From Bacteroidota bacterium (GTDB lineage Bacteria > Bacteroidota > Bacteroidia > Bacteroidales > VadinHA17): DNA of 6,919 bases. The translations under genes were made by a program, and so were the position numbers. This document shows positions 1 to 6,110 of this stretch, one piece after another; position 1 is the first letter of the stretch; the number at the start of each line of letters is the position of its first letter. The notes beneath the pieces are model-generated. The model did not search any database, had not been told where the DNA came from, and was given only the letters and a program-made list of their open reading frames with translations. The stretch is from the NCBI GenBank assembly GCA_021816545.1, contig JAKAXP010000124.1, forward strand, positions 1 to 6,919, read 5' to 3'.

Positions 1-478
1 TCAGCTGATCATTGGTTGTAGCCAGCTGGTATGCAATGAGAGGCGCAGCCTGCGAGGGAGCAACCTCGGTTGAGTGCATTGAGAGAGTGGCAAGGAAAAA
101 GACCTTACCCTCAGATATATACTCCTTCCGGTGCGACTCAGAAAGTGACGGGTTGAGCGCCAGTTCCCTGTTAATCTCCTTCAGCCTGGCCAGGTTATTT
201 ATGTTTTTTTCCGAAGAGATAAAGGCTATGTACATCTTTCTTCCCATCGGACTGACACCAATCTCCTCCATTTTAACCATGGGTGAAGCCTTGTCGAGCT
301 TCATGAGGTAATCAATAAGCTCTTCATATGTGAAGAGGTTGTAGTCAGATCCTGGAACGAATCCGAAATGTTTTTCTGGGCTTGTCAGCGCGGACTGGGA
401 TCGGGCAGTACTACCAAAAGACAGGAAAAGACCTGCGATAAGCAGGATGCATGCTCTTAAATGACCGGGAGTTCTCAT
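1..478 (-). CDS. Exported M14 family zinc carboxypeptidase, N-terminal part (cut by left window edge)
   Basis: I translated 159 codons on the minus strand from the ATG at 478-476; the frame stays open to the left edge. Residues 1 to about 28 form a signal peptide (basic start, hydrophobic core LLIAGLFLSFG, likely signal peptidase I cleavage around STARSQS). The mature part begins with a pattern typical of bacterial M14 peptidases: FGFVPGSDYNLF (38-49), then YEELIDYL, EIGVSPMGRKMYIAFIS (72-88) with the conserved G-S-x-x-G-R, and a helix with LARLKEIN. Residues 135-138 are HSTE, matching the family HxxE motif that supplies two zinc ligands; HGNE is more common. The third zinc ligand and the catalytic glutamate lie outside the window. 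The family removes C-terminal residues from peptides, or trims cell-wall peptides; substrate is unknown here. It is transcribed away from the hydrolase gene and has a good promoter and an operator-like repeat directly upstream. Confidence 0.88.
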   Translation of the reverse strand, partial: MRTPGHLRACILLIAGLFLSFGSTARSQSALTSPEKHFGFVPGSDYNLFTYEELIDYLMKLDKASPMVKMEEIGVSPMGRKMYIAFISSEKNINNLARLKEINRELALNPSLSESHRKEYISEGKVFFLATLSMHSTEVAPSQAAPLIAYQLATTNDQL

Positions 479-510
479 GTTTCGATATGTTAATTAGAAA
501 AGGTGAGCCG

Positions 511-539
511 GGTTATACCCGTAATATTCGGGTATTACC
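511..539. promoter_or_regulatory. Operator-like inverted repeat over the predicted start site of the M14 gene
   Basis: GGTTATACCCG (511-521) and CGGGTATTACC (529-539) are inverted copies matching at 10 of 11 positions, separated by the AT-only spacer TAATATT. The right arm starts at the last base of the predicted -7 element, so the repeat covers roughly -4 to +25 of the minus-strand transcript. A dimeric repressor bound there would block initiation. If transcription began further upstream, it could instead form a leader hairpin. No T-run follows on the minus strand, so it does not look like a terminator. Confidence 0.5.
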
Positions 540-570
540 AAAGATAATCTGTAAGTCAATATAAAACAAG
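539..570 (-). promoter_or_regulatory. Bacteroidota-type promoter for the M14 peptidase gene
   Basis: Read on the minus strand, CTTG (570-567) is followed by 20 bases and then TATCTTTG (546-539), an exact match to the TAnnTTTG -7 element of the Bacteroidota primary sigma factor at the usual 19-21 base spacing from the -33 TTG. Transcription would begin near 532-536, giving a leader of about 55-60 bases before the ATG at 478. The match is seen directly; promoter activity is inferred. Confidence 0.65.
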
Positions 571-641
571 CTCCCGGTCTGCCGGACAAATCCTCAATAA
601 CAGAAGTCAGAAATTATGTCCTGTCAATTTATCTGGCAATG

Positions 642-666
642 GTGAATGAACAAAACGGTCATTCAC
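642..666. promoter_or_regulatory. Perfect 8-bp inverted repeat next to the hydrolase promoter
   Basis: GTGAATGA (642-649) and TCATTCAC (659-666) are perfect inverted copies around a 9-base spacer. The right arm ends at the base before the putative -33 TTG (667-669) of the rightward promoter. The centre-to-centre spacing of about 17 bases suits a dimeric regulator such as a TetR-, GntR- or Crp-type protein. Its position just upstream of the promoter suggests an activator site or an upstream operator. The sequence differs from the repeat at 511-539, so two different regulators are likely if both sites are real. Confidence 0.4.
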
Positions 667-697
667 TTGACAAGCGCTTTCAGGTGATGTAAATTTA
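667..697 (+). promoter_or_regulatory. Possible promoter for the alpha/beta-hydrolase gene
   Basis: TTG at 667-669 is followed by 20 bases and TAAATTTA (690-697), which matches the TAnnTTTG -7 element at 7 of 8 positions. The start site would lie near 702, leaving a leader of about 65 bases before the ATG at 769. The element is weaker than the opposing promoter, which fits a gene needing an activator. Confidence 0.4.
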
Positions 698-768
698 TAT
701 AGAATTCCGCCAGGCCAGCATATTACTCCAGGCACACCGGGCTGAATCAAGATCCAATAATCACTTAT

Positions 769-1626
769 ATGAAAAAACAGATTCAAGTAATTATCGTGCT
801 GTTTCTCAGCAGCACCGGTTCTCTCTTTTGTCAGCCTCAGCCTGTCAAGGCAGACATTAAAAGTGACAGTTTCAGGCTTGATGCCAACTTTTATCCCTCG
901 GGCGTCGACTCACTCAGGCCTGCCGTCATTCTCCTCCAGGGTTTTCCCGGCAACAATTCGAGTCCGCTCGGATTGGCGGAGAAACTGAACAGTGCTGGTC
1001 TTAACGTGCTGGCATTCAACTACCAGGGTTCTTTTGCCAGTGAAGGGGAGTTCAGCTTTGACAACAGTATCAGCAATGTCAAGGCTGCATATGATTTTCT
1101 TACAGACCCGGGCAACATCACCGTGTATAAAATTGATACCTCAATGATCGTGGTGTGCGGTTACAGTTTCGGAGGAGCCGTAGCACTTGAATCGGGGATG
1201 TACTGGCCTGAAATCAGGAATATGATTGCCATAGCCAATGCAGATAACTCAGTCAGTTTGAGGAAGACGTTGACGGATCCTGAATTCCGGAAAAAATATA
1301 CTGATATGATTGCCACCGGATTTGCACCGTCGGGGCCGTTGCGCGGTGACCTCAAGACACAGTTTGAATATTATACTGAGCACGTCGACCGGTATGACCT
1401 GGTTCTCAATGCCGGATTACTTGCCGGGAAAAAAGTGTTTTTCATCGTAGGTTTCCGTGACAGCACAAGCCCGATAGAAGTGAACACACTTCCGCTATAT
1501 CGTAAACTTGTCGGGATTAACCCGGACATTGTGACAATTACCGGATTCGAGACCGATCACAGCTTCAGGAATGTACGAAATGAGCTTGCTGAATCAATAG
1601 TTCACTGGATTTTCAGCCTTAAATAA
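769..1626 (+). CDS. Exported alpha/beta-hydrolase (serine hydrolase/esterase-like)
   Basis: This 285-residue protein starts with a signal peptide (MKKQ, hydrophobic IIVLFL, then SSTGSLFCQ). Cysteine 21 follows a phenylalanine, which makes a lipoprotein signal unlikely, and cleavage just after FCQ is more probable. The alpha/beta-hydrolase core is complete. LLQGFPGNN (55-63) is the oxyanion-loop region, usually HGFPG, with Gln in place of His. FNYQGSFASEGEFSF (83-97) is typical of Bacteroidota relatives. GYSFGG (131-136) is the nucleophile elbow with Ser133, GFRDSTSP (228-235) supplies Asp231, and TDHSF (262-266) supplies His264. Family members hydrolyse esters, peptides or acyl groups, and nothing in the sequence identifies the substrate. 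The product probably acts in the periplasm or outside the cell, like the divergent peptidase. The ATG is the first in frame and directly precedes the signal peptide. Confidence 0.88.
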   Translation: MKKQIQVIIVLFLSSTGSLFCQPQPVKADIKSDSFRLDANFYPSGVDSLRPAVILLQGFPGNNSSPLGLAEKLNSAGLNVLAFNYQGSFASEGEFSFDNSISNVKAAYDFLTDPGNITVYKIDTSMIVVCGYSFGGAVALESGMYWPEIRNMIAIANADNSVSLRKTLTDPEFRKKYTDMIATGFAPSGPLRGDLKTQFEYYTEHVDRYDLVLNAGLLAGKKVFFIVGFRDSTSPIEVNTLPLYRKLVGINPDIVTITGFETDHSFRNVRNELAESIVHWIFSLK

Positions 1627-1674
1627 CCGGTTCGCCCGCATTCATCCAGGTCATAATGCTTGATGACGGTTATG

Positions 1675-1703
1675 TTGCTTCCCGGACCGTAGCAAATAAT
1701 TTG
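1675..1703 (+). promoter_or_regulatory. Weak promoter candidate for the reductase/DraG-fold gene pair
   Basis: TTG at 1675-1677 is followed by 19 bases and TAATTTG (1697-1703). This resembles the -7 element TAnnTTTG but lacks one of the two variable bases. A start near 1708-1710 would leave a leader of about 20 bases. An alternative -7 sequence TAGTTTTA (1704-1711) matches better but sits 26 bases from the TTG. Only about 100 bases separate this gene from the hydrolase gene, so readthrough is also possible. Confidence 0.25.
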
Positions 1704-1729
1704 TAGTTTTACTTCTGCTTATTACTGTT

Positions 1730-2533
1730 ATGGGAAAGAAAACAGCGGTTGTAACCGGCGGTACAAGAGGTATAGGCGCAGCACTTGTAAAGGCATTCCT
1801 CCGGTCCGGGTGGAATGTGGTCTACTCTGGCACTTCACAGGAGACGATTGATAAATCCGTGGCAGCACTTGGCGGACAGCTCCCGGAGAACAAATATGCC
1901 GCTTTCATCTGCGAAGTCTCCTCTGAGCCAGACCTCATCCGCCTTTGGGATAGCGCTGTAGGCACCTTCGGCTCCGTTGATATCTGGGTGAATAACGCCG
2001 GAACCTCCAGCGATCAGACTCCTTTTCATGACCTGCCGACAGATGTTTTTACACGGATTATTGATACGAATATTAAGGGCCTCATGCTTGCCACACATGT
2101 GGCCTACAACCGGATGCTGAAGCAAGGTCACGGCGCCATATACAACATGGAGGGACTGGGCAGCGACGGCCGCCGTATCACCGGGCTCACTCCTTACGGC
2201 ACATCCAAAAGGGCCGTAAGGTACTTCACCGATGCCTTTGCTGCAGAGGTGAAGGACGGCCCTGTGATCGTGGGTACAATCAGCCCGGGGATGGTCCTTA
2301 CAGATCTGACTATGACGCAGATACGAAAGAATCCCGAAAACAGCAAACAGCTCATCAGGATATATAACATACTTGCCAACGAGGCCGATACTGTCGCTCC
2401 GTTCCTTGTAAAAAGGATGATTGACAACGCCCGCAACGGTGCGAAGATCTCCTGGCTCACCAACTGGAAAGTAATCAGACGATTCCTCTCCGCACCGTTC
2501 TCAAAGAGGGATATAGTAAGCAAATACCTATGA
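1730..2533 (+). CDS. Short-chain dehydrogenase/reductase resembling NOL/NYC1 (chlorophyll b reductase) type
   Basis: This 267-residue cytosolic SDR has a complete Rossmann fold. TGGTRGIG (9-16) is the dinucleotide-binding motif, and its TRG suggests NADP(H). NNAG is at 88-91, the catalytic-tetrad Asn is Asn114, and YGTSK (156-160) gives Tyr156 and Lys160. The usual SS pair before the active Tyr is replaced by NMEGLGSDGR (139-148), with Ser145 as the likely catalytic serine. That segment, SPGMVLTDL (184-192) and the later NILANEADTVAPFLVKRM resemble the plant and cyanobacterial NOL/NYC1 group (remembered pattern NMDGAGS, SPGMVLTDL/TEL, ETVARTLVPRM). NYC1 and NOL reduce the C7 formyl group of chlorophyll b; no photosynthesis gene is seen here, so the substrate is probably another aldehyde or ketone. 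The stop codon overlaps the start of the next gene (ATGA), indicating co-translation. Confidence 0.9.
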   Translation: MGKKTAVVTGGTRGIGAALVKAFLRSGWNVVYSGTSQETIDKSVAALGGQLPENKYAAFICEVSSEPDLIRLWDSAVGTFGSVDIWVNNAGTSSDQTPFHDLPTDVFTRIIDTNIKGLMLATHVAYNRMLKQGHGAIYNMEGLGSDGRRITGLTPYGTSKRAVRYFTDAFAAEVKDGPVIVGTISPGMVLTDLTMTQIRKNPENSKQLIRIYNILANEADTVAPFLVKRMIDNARNGAKISWLTNWKVIRRFLSAPFSKRDIVSKYL

Positions 2534-4131
2534 AAAGCAAAATCCTGGCGATAGCCTCTGCCGCCGCAATAATTTTATGTTTCTCATGCAGGCCTGAATC
2601 CGGAACATCAGGTAAAGACCTGATGCCGGAGAAGATAAAGATGACAAAATCTGAACTCCTTAATAAGATAAAAGGAGGGTGGGCCGGCCAGGTGATAGGT
2701 TGTACCTACGGCGGACCAACAGAATTCAGGTACCTCTCAAAAATAATTCCTGACTCTGTACAACTTGCATGGAGTGATCAGTCAGTGAAATACTATTTTG
2801 ATAACGCCCCGGGATTATACGATGATATTTACATGGACCTGACATTCGTTGATGTATTTGATAAAGAGGGAATTGATGCACCGGTAATATCTCATGCGAT
2901 GGCATTTGCCAATGCTGACTATATGCTGTGGCATGCCAATCAGGCTGCCAGGTATAATATCCTGAACGGGATTATGCCGCCGGAATCAGGGCACTGGAAA
3001 TATAATATGCATGCTGATGATATCGACTTTCAGATAGAAGCTGATTTTGCAGGACTCATGGCTCCGGGAATGGTCAACTCCGCAACGGGGTTCTGTGACA
3101 GCATAGGGCATATTATGAACTGCGGGGAAGGATTTTACGGCGGTGTTTATATGGCTGCAATGTATTCACTCGCTTTTGTCTCTGATGACATCGGCTTTAT
3201 CATTTCCGAAGCCCTGAAAGCAATTCCGTCTGAGAGTAAGTATTATAAAGCCATGCATGATGTCATCGGCTTCCATGACCTCTACCCTGATGACTGGAAG
3301 AAGGCATGGCAGGCAATAGAGGAAAGTCAATGGGCTGTTGACCATCATTGTCCTGACGGGATAGAATCTCCCTTTAACATTAACGCATCTGTCAACTCTG
3401 CATATGTACTGCTGGGATTACTGTATGGCGACGGTGACCTGAAAAAAACAATGGAGATTTCTACCAGGGCAGGACAGGATTCTGACTGCAATCCGGCCTC
3501 TGCCGCAGGAATTCTATGCACAATGATGGGGTATGATAAAATAGGAGAGGAGTGGCTGGCAGCACTGACTCCTGTTGCAGATATTGACTTTAAGTATACA
3601 ACAATCTCTCTGAATGATGTTTATGAACTGGGATTTGAGCAGGCTTTGAAGGTTGTTGAGAAGGCTGGTGGCAAAATCAAAGGGGAGAATATAACAATAA
3701 AGTACCAGGAACCTGTTGCTGTCCCGCTTGAGGTAGCTTTCCCCGGCATCTACCCCTACAGAACAACTTATGCCAGGTCACAGGAAGAAAATGGCAGTAA
3801 ACAACCAGTTTTGTTTACCATCACAGACAGCGAACCTGCAGAGATCAGCTTCACGGGTACCGGGCTGATTATCAAGGGCGCTATTGGTGGAAGGCCTGAA
3901 AAAGACTTCGTCGGTGAACTTGAGGTAAGCATTGACGGAATTGTGGACAGGATAATGAAACTCCCGGTTGATTTCAGAAACAGGACAGATGAGTTGTACT
4001 GGAATATTGAAATACCCAGGGGTGACCACACGGCAACCTTAAAGTGGCTGAATCCCCAAAAGGATACCGGCATTGAGGTCCGCGGGTATATAGAATTCAC
4101 TGATGCTCTTCAGCCTGAACAGACACAGTAA
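2530..4131 (+). CDS. Exported ADP-ribosylglycohydrolase-fold (DraG-like) lipoprotein with C-terminal beta-rich domain
   Basis: This 533-residue protein begins with a probable lipoprotein signal: hydrophobic residues 5-17, then FSC with Cys20 as the likely lipidated residue. Residues from about 40 to 375 match the ADP-ribosylglycohydrolase family. GGWAGQVIGCTYGGPTEF (49-66) matches the family start, with Glu65 in the usual glutamate position. YDDIYMD (97-103) carries the first metal-binding pair Asp98/Asp99. RAGQDSDCN (313-321) carries the second site Asp317/Asp319. The remaining 130 or so residues include EISFTGTGLIIKG and an evenly hydrophobic beta pattern, suggesting a carbohydrate-binding or jelly-roll-like domain. 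Family members cleave N- or O-glycosidic bonds to ADP-ribose using two Mg or Mn ions. Export makes intracellular ADP-ribosylated protein an unlikely substrate, so a glycoside or nucleoside in the envelope or medium is more plausible. It overlaps the SDR gene by four bases. Confidence 0.87.
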   Translation: MKSKILAIASAAAIILCFSCRPESGTSGKDLMPEKIKMTKSELLNKIKGGWAGQVIGCTYGGPTEFRYLSKIIPDSVQLAWSDQSVKYYFDNAPGLYDDIYMDLTFVDVFDKEGIDAPVISHAMAFANADYMLWHANQAARYNILNGIMPPESGHWKYNMHADDIDFQIEADFAGLMAPGMVNSATGFCDSIGHIMNCGEGFYGGVYMAAMYSLAFVSDDIGFIISEALKAIPSESKYYKAMHDVIGFHDLYPDDWKKAWQAIEESQWAVDHHCPDGIESPFNINASVNSAYVLLGLLYGDGDLKKTMEISTRAGQDSDCNPASAAGILCTMMGYDKIGEEWLAALTPVADIDFKYTTISLNDVYELGFEQALKVVEKAGGKIKGENITIKYQEPVAVPLEVAFPGIYPYRTTYARSQEENGSKQPVLFTITDSEPAEISFTGTGLIIKGAIGGRPEKDFVGELEVSIDGIVDRIMKLPVDFRNRTDELYWNIEIPRGDHTATLKWLNPQKDTGIEVRGYIEFTDALQPEQTQ

Positions 4132-4133
4132 AA

Positions 4134-4161
4134 GGAGCAGCATTTGGTTTCACTTTGCTCC
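4134..4161 (+). terminator. Weak hairpin just after the DraG-fold gene
   Basis: GGAGCA (4134-4139) and TGCTCC (4156-4161) pair perfectly, and flanking AA/TT bases can extend the stem past one mismatch. The loop is 16 bases and only GTTTC follows, not a real U-tract. It starts two bases after the stop codon at 4129-4131. It may contribute to 3' end formation, but by sequence it is a poor intrinsic terminator. Confidence 0.3.
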
Positions 4162-4306
4162 GTTTCAACAGCCGGAAATTCATTAATCTTTCCTCATTGC
4201 CCTGTTCACCGGGAGGGACATTGTAATCAGCCACCTCTGAATCAGATATTTTTTTTATTATATTGCAGAGGGGAACTCCAATCAACCTCTTGTATTATCA
4301 ATCACC
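4162..4306. other. Non-coding gap with a T-tract ahead of the acyl-CoA synthetase gene
   Basis: I find no convincing gene or RNA here. An eight-base-plus T-tract (about 4249-4256) lies between CCTCTG (4234-4239) and CAGAGG (4266-4271), inverted copies with a 26-base spacer. No TTG-N19/21-TAnnTTTG promoter is present; the closest is TTG at 4221 with TATTTTTT at 4247, spaced at 23. The acyl-CoA synthetase promoter must be divergent from the consensus or use another sigma factor. A 62-codon minus-strand frame (4097-4285) has no recognisable features and overlaps the DraG-fold gene, so it is not called. Confidence 0.45.
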
Positions 4307-6085
4307 ATGGAAAATAACGTGACGCGGACCTTCGACCTGCTCGACAGGTACAGGTCGCACTTTGATAAGGATGATGCCCTCTGCTTCAAGCAGAACGGCG
4401 CCTGGAAGAAGTTTGGCACAGCCGAATACATTGAGCATTCTTACAGTTTCTGTTACGGACTCTATGAAGAGGGATTCCGCCGGGGCGACAAGATAATCAC
4501 TGTCTCCGCCAGCCGCCCGGAATGGAACTTTGCAGATATGGGAATGTCAATGATCGGTGTGGTCCATGTGCCTGTATTTACCTCCCTGTCAGCCTCAGAG
4601 TATGCATATATAATAAGGAACTCGGGCGCAAAAATGATTATCGTCTCCGACAGGAAACTCTATAAAACAATACAGCCTGCACTCAACGACCCCGACCTTA
4701 CCTGCCGGCTCGTCTCCTTCGACGAGATTGAGGGCGCCACCCACTGGCTTGAAATTATTGAAAAAGGCAGGGACTGTACAGCAAAAACCAAACAGGAGGT
4801 TCAGGAACTGAAACAACAGATCACTCCTGACGACTTCGCCACACTGATCTACACATCAGGCACTACCGGCAAACCCAAGGGTGTGATGCTGTCACACCGG
4901 AACATGGTCAGCAACTTTATCTCGGCTGCTTCGGTGTTCAACCTTAAACCAACAGACAAATACCTCAGCATACTGCCCCTCTGCCACGTCGGTGGCCGCA
5001 TGGGCAACTACCAGACCCAGTACAGTGGCGCAAGCATATACTATGCTGAGAATATGGGCACAATCGCCATTAACATGAAGGAGATCAGGCCCGACGGCTT
5101 CGACGCCGTTCCCCGCGTCCTGGAGAAATTCTACGATGTGATAATCTCCAAAGGGAAAAACCTCACTGGTATAAAGAAAACCCTCTTCTTCTGGGCAGTA
5201 AACCTTGGCCTGAAATATCAGCCATTCGGCGAAAACGGCTGGTTCTATGAACGAAAACTCAGGCTTGCAGATAAGCTGATCTTCAGCAAATGGCGCGAAG
5301 CCCTCGGCGGAAACGTCCGGATAGTGGGATGCGGCGGCGCCAGCCTCCAGCCACGGCTTGAAAAGGTGTTCTGGGCCGCCGGGATAAAGATCATCAACAT
5401 GTATGGCCTTACCGAAACCTCTCCTGTAATCACCATCAACCGGACCGAAAAGGGAAAGGTGAAGCTGGGCTCGGTAGGGATGACAATAGAAGGCGTTGAA
5501 GTGAAAATCTCCGAAGACGGCGAGATACTCTGCAAGGGACCCAACGTGATGCTCGGTTACTACAATGACCCGGAGTTGACAGCATCGGTCTTCGATGAGG
5601 AAGGATGGTTCCGGACCGGCGACATCGGCCATATTGAGGACGGTAAGTTCCTGATGGTGACCGACCGCAAGAAGGAGATATTCAAGCTCTCGAACGGCAA
5701 GTTCATCGCCCCGCAGATAGTTGAAAACATTTTCAAGGAATCTCCCATTATTGACCAGATAATGGTCATAGGCGAGCATGAGAAATTCGCCAGCGCCCTG
5801 ATCTCTCCAAACTTCAGATACTTCGAGGACTGGAAGACAGCCAAAAAAGTGAGCTACTCAAACAACGACGAACTTATAACCCTTCCCGAGGTACTTGCTA
5901 TCTTTTCTTCCGAGGTCAGCAAGCTGAACAAGCGGCTCAGCCCTCCGGAGCGGATAAACAGGTTCAGGCTCGTGAAGGACGAGTGGAGCCCTGCCACCGG
6001 CGAACTGTCGCCAACCCTGAAGCTTCGCAGAAAGTTCATCCATGAAAAATACAGCGAGGTTGTCGGGCAGGTTTACAATAAATAG
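4307..6085 (+). CDS. Long-chain fatty acid--CoA ligase (AMP-forming acyl-CoA synthetase)
   Basis: The 592-residue length fits the long-chain acyl-CoA synthetases of the ANL adenylating superfamily. IYTSGTTGKPKGVMLSHRN (181 onward) is the ATP-phosphate loop. MYGLTETSP (365-373) is the adenine and acid-activating motif A5. GWFRTGDIG (434-442) carries Asp439, which binds the ATP ribose, and DRKKE (453-457) is the hinge after which the C-terminal domain rotates. LSPTLKLRRK (567-576) carries Lys572, the likely catalytic lysine for adenylation; the PTLKLRR context is typical of long-chain rather than acetyl or aryl members. The enzyme would activate a fatty acid to acyl-AMP and then to acyl-CoA at the cytosolic membrane face. 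Chain length cannot be read from sequence. No signal peptide or transmembrane segment is seen. The GNAT-like gene follows 25 bases after the stop, so the two are probably one operon. Confidence 0.93.
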   Translation: MENNVTRTFDLLDRYRSHFDKDDALCFKQNGAWKKFGTAEYIEHSYSFCYGLYEEGFRRGDKIITVSASRPEWNFADMGMSMIGVVHVPVFTSLSASEYAYIIRNSGAKMIIVSDRKLYKTIQPALNDPDLTCRLVSFDEIEGATHWLEIIEKGRDCTAKTKQEVQELKQQITPDDFATLIYTSGTTGKPKGVMLSHRNMVSNFISAASVFNLKPTDKYLSILPLCHVGGRMGNYQTQYSGASIYYAENMGTIAINMKEIRPDGFDAVPRVLEKFYDVIISKGKNLTGIKKTLFFWAVNLGLKYQPFGENGWFYERKLRLADKLIFSKWREALGGNVRIVGCGGASLQPRLEKVFWAAGIKIINMYGLTETSPVITINRTEKGKVKLGSVGMTIEGVEVKISEDGEILCKGPNVMLGYYNDPELTASVFDEEGWFRTGDIGHIEDGKFLMVTDRKKEIFKLSNGKFIAPQIVENIFKESPIIDQIMVIGEHEKFASALISPNFRYFEDWKTAKKVSYSNNDELITLPEVLAIFSSEVSKLNKRLSPPERINRFRLVKDEWSPATGELSPTLKLRRKFIHEKYSEVVGQVYNK

Positions 6086-6110
6086 ACAGGTATCACTTAA
6101 CAGCAATGAC

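Noticed and set aside
12..311. 99-codon open frame on the plus strand at the left edge
   Set aside because: It is antisense to the M14 peptidase, which shows a signal peptide and family motifs on the other strand.
1625..1673. AACCGGTT palindrome and ATAACCG/CGGTTAT arms after the hydrolase gene as a terminator
   Set aside because: The long loop of about 37 bases and the lack of a T-run make a terminator unlikely; the palindrome alone is too short to interpret.
4097..4285. 62-codon open frame on the minus strand in the gap after the DraG-fold gene
   Set aside because: It has no recognisable motif, overlaps the end of a secure gene, and lacks a promoter; it is most likely chance.
4892..5779. 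295-codon open frame on the minus strand
   Set aside because: It lies wholly within the acyl-CoA synthetase gene, whose motifs are unmistakable, and its translation resembles no family I know.
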